A stretch of DNA of 64,000 bases from Phaeosaccion multiseriatum (lineage: Eukaryota; Ochrophyta, other classes). Location of the stretch: assembly GCA_965112735.1 (NCBI GenBank), contig OZ218956.1:3100001-3164000 (forward strand), in the 5' to 3' direction. The position numbers and the translations under genes were made by a program. Shown here piece by piece: positions 53,474 through 64,000 of this stretch. Each line of letters opens with the position of its first letter. Positions within the stretch are counted from its first letter, which is position 1. A model generated the notes under the pieces. That model saw only the letters and a program-made list of their open reading frames with translations, was not told where the DNA came from and made no database searches.

Positions 53474-56400
53474 TTAGGGCATGATTCCATTGGAAAGCCA
53501 CTGGAAGCTGTCGTACTGGGCGGTGGTGTAACTGTTCATGCTCTCACGAATGAGGTCCAGGCAACGGGCGACGGTACGTGTCTTGTCTAGGCTTGGGACC
53601 AGGCGCTATGTGGTGAAAGGGTAGAGCACAGGGGGAGGGGGGGAGGAGAACAAACACCATGAGCACGCCCATGCAGAGGGAGGGGGGGGGGGGGGGGAGG
53701 AGGAGAAGGGAGATTGAGGGGCGGGGGGGAATGGGGAGGGAAGGACAAGAGATTAGATTAGGCATAAGGGGGGGGGAGGGGAGGGGAGGGGGCGAAGGGA
53801 AGGAAAGAGGGACATATCCTTACTAGCTGGAAGGGGCGAGGGAGAGTCAAGTAAGTGGATGGAGTGGATGGAGTGGGTGGAGTGGATGGAGTGGATGGAG
53901 TGGATGGAGTGGGTGGAGTGGGTGGAGTGAATGGAGTGGATGGAGTGGGTGGAGTGGATGGAGCGGTGGAGTGGGTGGAGTGGATGGAGTGGATGGAGGG
54001 GGTGGATGGCTGAGAGAGGGTGGAGTGGATGGAGTGGATGGAGTGGATGGAGTGGATGGAGCGGATGGAGTGGGTGGATGGGTGAGAGAGGGAGGGACAC
54101 ACAAACGTCAACACAGCACCTTATCCAGACCCCTGGGGACGGATAGCCCATGTACTGGTCGTCGTCGGAGCGGTTCTGTAACGTCTACTTATCGTACGAT
54201 AAAAAGTGAAACTGAAACGAGCACAGGACACCGAAGACGAGTGCGACAGAGACACCGTCATACCACCCCTCCCACCTGCTTAAGCTTGTTGAGAATGGCG
54301 TTGCTGTCCTTGCCCGCAAAGCACTTGAGAGGGGACTTGAATGTAAGCATCTTCACGAGGGTGAGGATGCGGTCAGAGTGCGATTGGAGAGCGAGGAAGC
54401 CGCAGGTGAAGGCCACCACGAAGTCCATAAAGGTCTGCAGATGGAATGGCAGCAGATGCATGGGGATGGATGGCAGCAGATGCATGTGGATAGATGGCAG
54501 CAGATACATGGGGATGGATGGCAGCAGATGCATGGGGATGGATGGCAGCAGATACATGGGGATGATGGCAGCAGATGCATGGGGATGGATGGCAGCAGAT
54601 GCATGGGGATGGATGGCAGCAGATGCATGGGGATGGATGGCAGCAGATGCATGGGGATGGATGGCAGCAGATACATGGGGATGGATGGCAGAAGATGCAC
54701 GGGGATGGATGGCAGCAGATGCATGGGGATGGATGGCAGCAGATACATGGGGATGGATGGCAGCAGATGCATGGGGATGGATGGCAGCAGATACATGGGG
54801 ATGGATGGCAGCAGATGCATGGGGATGGATGGCAGAAGAAGGCGACTGTGATTGGTAATCGTTTGATGGAGAGTGAAAGTGAATTAGTGAGTGAGGGGGT
54901 GAGTGAGTGGGTGAGTGAGTGAGTGGGTGAGTGAGTATGAGAGAGAGAGAGACCAATGCACATGCCCCAAGTAGTACACTCACTCCCCACCCACCCAAGT
55001 GCCCTCACTTCCCACCCACCTGCGACTCCACGCCCCCCATCACCTGAACCATCTCTGGCGTGAGTTTGAAAGGGCTCGTCTCCAGGCTGAAGGTGCCCCC
55101 CGGGGCCGTGCCCAGGATGAAACCGAAGTCAATGTGCACCAAGTGGCCGTCCTTGGGGGATGAGAGAGTGGAGGGGTGAGGTGGGTGAGTGGGTGGGTTG
55201 GTGGGATAGTTGGTGGTGAGTGGGCGGGTGAGTGAGTGAGTGAGTAAGCTAATGAAGGGGTGGGTGGGTGGGTGTTCAGTGGGAGAGTGAGTCAAGGAGA
55301 AGAAGAAGGAGGAGGAGGAGGAGGAGGAGGAGGAGGAGGAGGAGGAGGAGGAGGAGGAGGAAGAGGAGGAAGAGGAGGAGGAGGAGGAGGAAGAGGAGGA
55401 GGAGGAGGAGGAGGAGGAGGAGGAGGAGGAGGAGGAGGAGGAGAAGAGAGAAGAGGACTGTAGCACAATGCCTGGACTGGAACCGAACACTCACCGCAGA
55501 GAGCAGCACGTTTCCGTTGTGCCTTGTAAGTCAATGAGTGAGGCGAGTGATGTGAGAGGGTTTGGGGGGGATGGGAGGGGTGGGAGGGGTGGGAGGGGAG
55601 GGCGGTGAGGGAGATGAAGGGAGGGAGGCGAGGGGCGGGAGCGGAGGGAGGGAGGTCAACGATGAGGTGAGGGGAGGGACAGCAGCGGAGGGGGCGGAGG
55701 TGAGGGAGGGGATGGGGGGAGGGGAGGGGAGGGGAGGGGAGGGGAGGGGAGGGGAGGGGAGGGGAGGGGAGGGGAGGGGAGGGGAGAGGAGGGACAGAGG
55801 GAGGGAGGGAGGGAGGGAGGGAGGGAGGGAGGGAGGGAGGGAGGGAGGGAGGGAGGGAGGGAGGGAGGGAGGGAGGGAGGGAGGGAGGGATGGAGGGAGG
55901 GATGGAGTGAGGGAGAAAGAGCTTCACACCTGTCCTTGATCTGGAACACGTAGCAGGCGAGACTGTAAGCAGCGGTGGACGACACGAAGGCCCTCTGAGC
56001 GTCTTTGAAGGGCTGACCACTGGGGCTGGGCACGGCACAGCGTGGCAAGGCAAGGCAAGGGGTTAGGAAGGGGAGGGGTGAGCAGACGTTACACAACCGT
56101 TACAGAGAGAAGTTCTTTTTTCTCCTCTTCCTCTGTCGCCTCCCCTCCTCCCCTTCCTCTACCCAATGCTGCTGCCTCTACTGGTGCAGTGCTTCTCCTC
56201 CACCTACCCTCCCTCCCCCCTCCCCCCATCCCCCCTTCCCTCCCCCTCACCTGCCGTATATATTCTCAAAATGCTTCTTGAGTCCCGGGAAGTTAGGCTT
56301 CTTCTTGATGCTGTCGAGCGAAGCCATGTTGGTCAGCGTCTGCAGCAGGCCTGTAGTTAAGTCAATAAGTGTAAGTCAACGAATGTATCCTGGTTAGCCG

Positions 56401-59400
56401 GTCAGGGAAGTTGCATGCAGGTGTGTGAAAGCTAGTTTTGGTCCATGAATGAGAAGGCCCACAGCATGTCCATGCATATGTATGTACAGTATGTCAATGA
56501 AAGAACACACCTGTGGTGGCGCCGGTGGATATGATGAGGTAGGGCTCAAGGTACAGGTCCAAGTGCGCTTCTTGGAAGATGCGTCTGTTGAGCAGTTGGT
56601 GATATAGGGGAGGGGAGGATACAGGAGGGGAGGGGAGGGGAGGGGAGGGGGAGGGGGTTGAGCAGGCTTCAGGGGACATGAAGGAGGGAGGGCGGAATAT
56701 GCATATTCTCCCAAGGGGAGGGCAGCTCTTCATCTCGCTGACTTACTCAGAAATCCACACCACACTGACTTACTGTACACTCTTTCACTCACTCACCTGG
56801 CGAGCTCAATGAGCTGAATAGCGCACACCTCCTGCCGTACATCGTCATTAGACTTGATGATGATGCTCACCAGATCCCAACTAAGGGGGGAGGGGGTATA
56901 CAGAGGGAGGGGGTGGGGGAGGAGGTGGGGTCGAAAGAGGTGGCGTCAGGGGGTTGCTTCTTGCTTTCTCTTTCACTCCCTCCCTCCCTCCCGCCCGCCC
57001 GTCCTCCCTGCCTCCCTCCTTTCCTCCCTCCCGCCCTCCCCCTTCCCTCCCTCCCCCCTCCCCTCCCTCCCTCACTCCCTCACTCCCTCACTCCCTCCCT
57101 CCCCCCTCCCGTCCCGTCCGGTGCTTACCCCTTCTCCTCTCCGAATGGGCTTGCGGCCTTGATGCGAGCACGTTTGCTCTCCCATGACTCGCCAAAGGCC
57201 TGACTCACGCAGAACTGTAGAGAAAGGGGGGGGGAATGTAAGCCCCACCTGTATACTGCCATCCGCTGCCATTCTTCTCCTGCCATCCCCATAACCATCC
57301 GTTGCCATCCATCCCCTGCCATCCTGTGCCATCCATCCCCTGCCATCCAGTGCCATCCATCCGTTGCCATCCAGTGGCTTAGCCATCCCTTGCCATCAAT
57401 TCCCTGCCATCCCCATAACCATCCCCTGCCATCCATCCCCATAGCCATCCCTTGCCATCCATCCCCTGCCATACCCCACCATCCATCCCCTGCCATCCGC
57501 TGCCATCCATCCCCATAACCATCTGCTGCCATCCATCCCCATAAGCATCTGCTGCCATCCATCTCCTGCCATCCGCTGCCATTCATCCCCTGCCATCCGC
57601 TGCCGTCCTTCCCCGTTTCCCTTAACCCATCCGCTGCCATCCATCCATTCCCCTAAGCATCGAACCTGCCATCCGCTGCCATTCCCCCTCACCTGAACGT
57701 CCAAATGCGCATTGTCCTCCACCACCTTGGCGAACTTTCGATCGTGTTCAATGACTTCATCGAGCTCTTGCTGACTTATGACCCGGGATAGAAACAGGCT
57801 TCTTGCCTGGGACACCGCATTGGACTCCTGCTGAGGGGGTAGAGTGTCGCTGGGAAGGGGAGGAAGGGAGGGGAGGAAGGGAGGGGAGGGAGGGAGGGGA
57901 GGAAGGCGAGGGAGGGAGAGAAGGGAGGGAGGGGAGGGAAGGAGAGAGGCAGGAGGGGAGGAAGGAGGGGAGGAAGGAGGGGAGGAAGGGCGGGAAGGGA
58001 TAGAAGGGAGGGAGGAGGGGGGGAAGGAGGGGAGGAACGGAGGGAAGGGAGGGAGGAGAGGGAGGAAGAGAAGGGAGGAGGGGGGGAAGGAGGGGAGGAA
58101 GGAGGGGAGGGAGAGAGGGGGGGAGAGAAGGGAGGGAGGAGAGGGAGGGAGAGAAGGGAGGGAAGGGAGGGAGGAAGAGAGGGAGGGAGGGAGGGGGAGA
58201 GGGTGTAAGGGAAGAAAGAGGCGGGCAGGGGGGGGGGGGGGGGTGTTTATGAGGGGCGGAGAGGGATATGAGAGACAGATGAGATGGACGGCAGGGAAGA
58301 AGAGAGAAGAGATAGAAGGCTCATGAAATGGAGGGCCAGCGAGAATGAAAAAGGAAATGTGCACCTCCACAGAGTAAAAAGTCGAGTATGGAAGGAGCCG
58401 CGAACGACCAAACCACTCACCCGTCCTCCCCCGCGGCGCCGACCACTGTGTAATCCGCGGTGGTCGCCAGTCCCTCCACCGGGTACGACGACGCTGGACC
58501 ATCCACCGCTGCCCCCGCCGCCTCTGCCGCTGCCGTATCACCAACTGCTGTGGCTGCTGCTGCTTCTGCCGCCAGCTGCTGCTGCTCGTGCCCCCCTCGC
58601 CATGCCGCCACAGCCGGAGAGAGAGAGAGGGATGGCCTGCCCCCCCCCCCTCCTCCTCCTCCTCCTCCTCCTCCTCCTCCTCCTCCTCCTCCTCCTCCTC
58701 CTTCCCGTCCAGAGGAGGAGTCTCCAGCCCCCCCCGGCCCTGAGTCTGTGTGTGTGTGTGTTTGCGGCGTTACAGAAGACGAGGCGAGGACTTGTGCGTG
58801 CGTAACAAAGAAAGATTCTGAGAAAACGGAACTCACACCTTTCCATTCCCACCCTCCCTCTTGTGTGTGTGTGTGTGTGCGTGTGTGTGTCTGTATGTGT
58901 GTATGTGTCTGTCTGTGTGTGTGTGTGTGTGTGTGCGTGTGTGTGTCCTGTATGTGTGTATGTGTCTGTCTCTGTGTATGTGTGCGCGTGCGTGTGTATC
59001 CCGACTGGGACATGTTCATTTGGCTTATCACGCGAAGTGCCTGTACAACCAACTCACTCACTCACTCACTCACTTTTTGTGAGAGTAAGGGAAAGGTCCG
59101 CACTGGCCTCTCCCCCCATGCTGCGCAGGATGGCGTGTGAGCTGCGGTGCTTCTGAAGTAACTGACCAACGTCCTCGAAGCTTTCAAGTGTGGGTGGAAG
59201 AACGGACGGACGGGAGAGAAGGGGGGGAGGAAGAGAGAGAGGGAGGGAGGGAGGGGCAGTGAGATGAGAGAGGTGGAGTGTGGTGAGAGAGGGTGGGAGA
59301 GAGAGTGGGAGAGAGAGGGGGGGGGAGAAGAGTGGGAGCGAGATGCGCAACGGGATGAGAGGGAGAGAGACAGAGAGAGAGGGAGGGAGACAAAGAGAGG

Positions 59401-62400
59401 GAGAAAGACAGATAGAAAAAGTGGGAGAGAGAGGGAGGGAGAAAGATCAAGAGGGGAAAGCGAGAGGGAAAGGGAAAAGAGAGGAAAACGTAGGGGAAAG
59501 AGAGGCAGCATAAATAAAAGACAACCCCAATAAAGCAAGCAAGTAGTGAAGCAATCAAACAATCAGTTACTCACTCCCCATCCTTCTCCCTCTCCCCCCC
59601 CCCCCCACCCCTGCCCCCCTCCTCCCGTCCCTCTTTTGTTCCCTCACCTTTGACTCTTCCGATTCGAGGCTCCGAGGGCCGTTCCCCGGCGCACTGGTGA
59701 CGTCACAGCTGGCGGTAGGAGGATTGGTTGTTCGCCGTCCTCCCCCCCCGGCACCCACTGCAGCCCCTCCCCTCTTCCGTCGCCAAGTGGAGGCGTTACG
59801 TAGCCTGGGCCGCCGCCGTCGGAGTCGGAGGCTTCCCTTGTTTCCCCTCCTTTCCCCCCCGTGGATGATGATTCCACTCTTTCTCTCTCCTTCTCCTCCT
59901 TGACCCCGCTGCTGCTGCTGCTGCTGCTGTGACCACTATCTACTAGTGATGTTGTCGCGTCATCATCATCATCCTCCTCCTCCTCCTCCTTCTCCTCCCC
60001 ACCCCCATTCCCATCCTCGCTGCCGAGCTGGAGCTCTTGCATCTTCAAGGTCGCCACCTCTTCCTCCCCTCCTACTTGCTCTTCCCCCCCACCCCCCCCA
60101 CCACCACCACCACTGCTGCTCTCTCTCCCTCTCCTTCTGCGGCGCTGGGTCCTCACACCACCATCCTGATCCCCTTCTCCCTTTAGCTGCCCTTCCTCTT
60201 CCTCGTCGCTCTCCCCCACCTTGCCCTTGTCATCTCCTCCTTCCCCTTCCATTCGTCCCTCCTTCCCTGCTGTGGTGGCCGTGGTGGTGTTGGTACTCCG
60301 ACCACCTCCACTGCTCGAATTCACAGCTGGCCCATCTGAGAGGCAGCGCTGTAGACCCTGCACGTTGATTATGCTCGTCACCTCATCCAAATTGGCATAA
60401 AATGGTTCGCTCACACCCCTCTCTCCTAACGCTGGCACCAGCTGAGGCGGAACAAGAGGCACGGCAACACTCACCTCTTCCTCCTCCCCCTCCCCAATAG
60501 CCCCCTGACCGCTATGTTGCCTCTTTCTATTGCCCCTCCCGAGCGACGCCGACGAAGACAACGCCTTCGACAAGAGCCGCTGAGAAGCAGCGGCAGCAGC
60601 ACTACTCGCACTCCTCCCCCCCCCACCACCATCATCACCACTACCTCCCCCGCCCTCCCCCGCTGCCCGACCTTCCGTGGTCTCACCGTTCCCAGCCCCA
60701 GCCCCTTCCGGGGCACCGCCACCGCCGCCGGATGAAGAAGCAGAAGAGCTATTACTACCGCTGTTGCTGGTGCTGTTGCTGTTGCTGCTTCGACCCTGAC
60801 CCTGACACAAGGGAGCAAGTACCTCACACACAATGAGGGTTGGAGCCCTCTCCTTGGTCTTGAAGACATGCCCTTCGTCCACGGGGATGCGAGCAATGGG
60901 GCGAATGGGGTCAGACCCCTGGCACACAGGCAGGTAGCCGGGCGTTCGCTGGTATGGTGGCCCTCTTCCTCCTCCTCGTCCTCCTCCTCCTCCTGCTCCT
61001 CGTCCTCTTCCTGCTCGTCCTGCTCCGGAGGAGGATTCGAGCCCTCCGTCACCACCGCTGTTCTTGTTCTTGTTGCTGTTCTTGTTGCTGTTGTTGTTGC
61101 CACGCGGGCGGGACAGGGTAGGCGGGGGGCGGACAGGCGAGTGCGGAGGAGATGGGGGGTGGCCAGAGGAGGAAGACAGAGACCAGGCCGGCGATACTCG
61201 AGACGGTGGAGAGAGTGGACGCTGGTGGTGGTGATGATGATGCTGATGTTGATCATCATCATGCTGATCATCACTGTGAACATGGTGCTCCAACAGGGCT
61301 TCCACAGAGCCCGAGCCCTGGCTGTGCGATGCTTGTCGTTGGCTCCCGTGACCATGTCGATGCGGAGAGGCAGACGACGATTGAAGGTATTTCTCCTGCT
61401 CGTGCCCCTGCCGCTCCTGTGCAGTGGTAGTGGTAGTAGCACTAGTGTCACGGGTTGTACAAGACGAAGAGGAGGAGCAAGAGGAGGAGGAGGAGGAGGA
61501 GGAGGAGGAGGAGGATGGCAACCCCTCGAGCTCCTCTAACTTGGTCTGGAGCACTCGGGATCGATGCTCCACCGGGTACACGAAGCGAAGGGCCTCTGCA
61601 ATGTCCGTGAGACATGCCACGAACGCAAGCTGCTCCTCAAAGTACCTGGGACGAAGATGAGATGGCAGTGGATGGGTGGATGTAAGAGGATGGCAGTGGA
61701 TGGGTGGATAGAAGAGGATGGCAGTGGATGGGTGGATGTAAGAGGATGGCAGTGGATGGGTGGATAGAAGAGGATGGCAGTGGATGGGTGGATGTATATA
61801 AGAGGATGGCAGTGGATGGGTGGACATAAGAGGAAGGGCAGTGGATGGGTGGACATAAGAGGAAGGGCAGTGGATGGGTGGAAAGAAGAGGATGGCAGTG
61901 GATGGGTGGATAGAAGAGGATGGCAGTGGATGGGTGGATAGAAGAGGATGGCAGTGTGTGACATAAGAGGAAGGGCAGTGGATGGGTGGATATAAGAGAA
62001 TGGCAGTGGATGGGTGGACATAAGAGGATGGCAGTGGATGGGGAGTGAATGAGGAAGGCAAGCTTCTCCTCGAAGTACCTATGGTATGGTAAGTGAGTGA
62101 GTGAAGGAGGGAGTCAGGATGGCAGTGGATGGATATAGGTAGGGTGCAAATGGATGATGGGCAAGGAATGAGGAAAGAGGACAAGCAAGGTGCTCCTCGC
62201 CTCACACAAGTACCCACCCACCCTACCCTACCCCTGCGGTACCACACCACACCTGGTGGACTGTAGCCTCTGCATGTACTCCTCCTCCTCCTCCTCCTCG
62301 CTCCCATCCGCACTGCCCCCCCTCATCAACAACATGTCCATCAGGGGCGGGTCCATAACCGTGGGCATGTTGAGCTTGACCTGAAAGCCCAAAAAGAACT

Positions 62401-64000
62401 CTCGGCTCGCCATCCGCCTTAGAATTTGCAATTTGAGCATCTGATCGGCAATGAGGCTGCTTTGCGCGCCAGTCGGGTGCAAGAGAGCGTTGAACACCCT
62501 TCGGCCCGCTGCGGGGAGGAAGGCGTCGCCTTCGTACCAGCTCTTCTTGTCCCTTTCTCCTCCTTCTCCTCCTCCTCCTCCTCCTCCTCCTCCTCCTCCT
62601 CCTCCCCACCCTCCTCCTTCACCCCCTCCACCTCCTCCCCCTCCTCCTCCTCCTCCTCCTCCTCCTCCTCCTCCTCCTCCTCCTCCTCCTCCTTCACCTC
62701 CTCCTCGCCGATGCCTAAAGGGACTTGTCATGGGGCTTCGGGAAGAGCTCTTCGCCCTTGCCGATGGAAGCCCCCCCACATCTGCTGCACTATCGACATC
62801 GACATCGATATCGATATCCTCAAGAGACACGTCCTCCATACCCTCCCCTCTCGACCCGTCACTCTCATCCTCTCCTGCCCCTCCCCCTGTCCTCTCGGGC
62901 ATGGAAATGAATGGGAAGGCGCGTGGGGTGGGTTTAGGCTCTCTGCCTTGCGCTCGCATGGCTGCCTGGAACTCCGAGTGGCGCTGAGAGGAGTGCTGAT
63001 CGGCCGCGAGGATGGACTCCTCCACCTCAATGGCCAGACGGATCAGATGCACCTGTCGTGCGTTAGTGCGTGCGTGCGTTACGATATTACGTTACGTTAC
63101 GTTACGTTACGTTACGTTAGGGGGCAAGTACGGTCGTTGGTCCGAGGGGGAACATTTCGTTAGGGCGGGGGGCGGTTTTAAGGTGGAGGTTTGAGGGGAG
63201 TAGGCAGGCAGGGCGGGTACGGTCGTTGGGAGGGAGGAGGGCAGGTCAGTTGGGAGGGAGGGGGGCGGGGTACCAGCGTTTGGCCGAGGGGGCATCAGAG
63301 AGCTAACAAGGGGGGCGGGTGTACGTTCGATCGCTAGTCTGAGAGAGAGAGAGAGAGAGAGAGAGAGGAGGAGGAGGAGGAGGGGAGGAGAAAGAAACGC
63401 TCTAGTCCGAGAGGGAGTACCTACCACCCCTACAGTGAGGGAGTACGTACCACCCCTACCACCCCTCTCTCTCACACACACACGCTTGTCTCACCTCGCG
63501 GCCACTCCCATCGGAGTCGTACAGCAGCGGCAAGCCTCTCCTGCTCATATCCTCCAGATACCCGTTGATCCACCACACCAGCCTCACAGCCAAGTGCACA
63601 CTGCGCAAGCATACGGACAGGAGGAAGTCTTCAAGCAACTCCATCTTGAGGATCCCTTCGAAGGTGAGGGCGGGGCCCATGAGGTAGTACGTGTGAATGA
63701 TCTGCGGCCAGAAGAAGTCAATGCCATCGAGGCCACCTGCCCGACCCGCAATCTCGTGCAGGTAGGTGACCACGAAGTGAAACTCATGTACGGAGAAGCT
63801 GACGGAATGTGCCGAGTCGTGCATGAGCTTGATGAGGCTCAGAAGGTCATCGGACACACTGCCGAGCATCTTGCGTCGCATGGCGTGCACTCGGTTGGCG
63901 GCTTCGTCCCTCTGGAAGAGCTGCTCTGCCCGCACCAGTTCACTGAACTCCTCAGGGCTGATGAGCTGCTGCTCCAGCAGACCTAGACCCGTCTGCAGCG
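53474..64000 (-). CDS. Phosphatidylinositol 4-kinase, type III beta-like (5' end outside window)
   Basis: About sixteen exons can be chained from the right edge: >64000-63495, 63052-62253, 61645-59649, 59180-59074, 58817-58427, 57828-57693, 57214-57129, 56880-56797, 56584-56511, 56350-56251, 56019-55930, 55522-55495, 55151-55020, 54434-54276, about 54173-54120, and about 53591-53474. Seen: a helical PIK/LKU-like region near the right edge ([16 protein letters not shown]), [45 protein letters not shown] (ATP-binding Lys), [55 protein letters not shown] and the terminus [13 protein letters not shown]. This order matches PI4KB/Pik1, which makes PI4P at the Golgi. A ~500-residue Ser/Gly/Glu-rich insert separates the helical and catalytic parts. 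Catalytic residues are intact. The last splice junction is uncertain. Confidence 0.9.
53850..54085. repeat. GGAGTGGATGGAGTGGGT minisatellite
   Basis: Array of 9-10 bp GGATGGAGT/GGGTGGAGT units in the last-but-one PI4-kinase intron. Confidence 0.85.
54440..54838. repeat. 24-bp minisatellite GATGGCAGCAGATGCATGGG
   Basis: About 16 units (…GCAGATGCATGGGGATGGATGGCA…) in a PI4-kinase intron. Open in all frames on both strands, so it yields spurious ORFs. Confidence 0.9.
55300..55445. repeat. (GGA)n tract
   Basis: About 48 triplets with occasional AGA, in the PI4-kinase intron just before the 28-base exon in transcript-opposite orientation. Confidence 0.9.
55715..55900. repeat. (GGGGA)n and (GGGA)n tracts
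   Basis: About 14 pentamers followed by about 22 tetramers. Pure purine on + and a G-quadruplex-prone sequence. Confidence 0.9.
56593..56607 (+). repeat. Dispersed motif CAGTTGGTGATATAG, intronic copy
   Basis: One base from consensus. In a PI4-kinase intron, antisense to the gene, 8 bases from the exon edge at 56584. Confidence 0.6.
57246..57690. repeat. CCATCCGCTGCCATCCATCCCC minisatellite
   Basis: Irregular array of 11-22 bp units (CTGCCATCC, CCATAACCATCC) filling a PI4-kinase intron. Same core as the GGATGGCAG arrays, in opposite orientation. Confidence 0.85.
57850..58210. repeat. GGGA/GGAA polypurine intron tract
   Basis: About 350 bases almost free of pyrimidines on +. Pyrimidine-rich in the mRNA sense, in the intron ending at the exon 57828. 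Confidence 0.85.
58532..58550 (-). repeat. Dispersed motif, coding copy in PI4-kinase
   Basis: On +: GCCGTATCACCAACTGCTG. In the gene sense CAGTTGGTGATACGGC, one base from consensus, read A-V-G-D-T-A in an alanine-rich stretch. Confidence 0.7.
61655..62050. repeat. GGATGGCAGTGGATGGGTGG minisatellite
   Basis: About 13 units of ~30 bp (AAGAGGATGGCAGTGGATGG plus GTGGATAG/GTGGACAT) in a PI4-kinase intron. Confidence 0.9.
63088..63119. repeat. (GTTAC)n pentanucleotide repeat
   Basis: About six GTTAC units in the PI4-kinase intron between exons 63495 and 63052. Confidence 0.85.

Noticed and set aside
54440-54838. 24-bp repeats read as long open frames on both strands (MHGDGWQQ- and CICCHPSP-type)
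   Set aside because: Minisatellite in a PI4-kinase intron. Any frame is open because the unit length is a multiple of three and lacks stops.
58861-59000. (GT)n-rich open frames with Cys/Val repeats
   Set aside because: Microsatellite in a PI4-kinase intron. All three frames are open for the same reason.

Overview
This is nuclear DNA from a eukaryote, most likely an ochrophyte (stramenopile) alga. A eustigmatophyte such as Nannochloropsis/Microchloropsis is plausible but not proven. The evidence is spliceosomal GT-AG introns in nearly every gene, GC-rich coding sequence with many homopeptide runs, a mannitol-1-phosphate dehydrogenase, a plant/algal-type sterol C24-methyltransferase and PPR-SMR proteins. 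I assembled exon chains by hand from splice signals, reading phase and family similarity. Exon limits are good to a base or two where phases closed, and uncertain where I say so.

Layout, left to right: 5' end of F-actin capping protein beta (-); tail-anchored coiled-coil protein (+); 14-3-3 (+); mannitol-1-phosphate 5-dehydrogenase with an N-terminal extension (-); proteasome/BRCA2-associated SEM1/DSS1 (+); TMEM256/DUF423 membrane protein (-); sterol C24-methyltransferase (+); a very large CD36/LIMP-2-family receptor with 17 exons (-); a protein kinase with an MGCxxS N-terminus and large inserts (+); PPR-SMR copy 1 (+); BAR-SH3 protein (-); kinesin-6-like motor (+); PPR-SMR copy 2 (-); type III beta-like phosphatidylinositol 4-kinase (-), running off the right edge. 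Five neighbouring pairs are head-to-head with 0.18-0.7 kb between start codons, so shared divergent promoters seem to be the rule. Functionally the set is housekeeping and cell-surface biology (actin capping, membrane curvature, PI4P, cytokinesis motor, sterol, mannitol), not a cluster for one pathway.

Three things go beyond ordinary gene content. (1) A 12-mer, TTGGTGATACAG, recurs exactly or nearly so about a dozen times, in exons of four unrelated genes (two reading frames) and in introns and spacers, usually next to CAG triplets and usually in the sense orientation. (2) Small foldback elements at about 4.8, 7.8, 32.7, 33.3 and 34.2 kb share one rule: a GC core (CCGGCTGGCGCC) beside a heptamer repeated twice, with a different heptamer at most loci, all or most bounded by inverted repeats, several ending GTCAGGGG. 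(3) The two PPR-SMR genes form a 3-kb inverted duplication around the BAR-SH3/kinesin pair. Their 35-residue repeats are almost identical, differ by exactly four units between copies, and vary chiefly at and near the RNA-recognition positions 5 and 35, so each predicts a related but different RNA target.

Introns and spacers are packed with microsatellites and minisatellites. Many introns are purine-rich at the 5' end and pyrimidine-rich at the 3' end.
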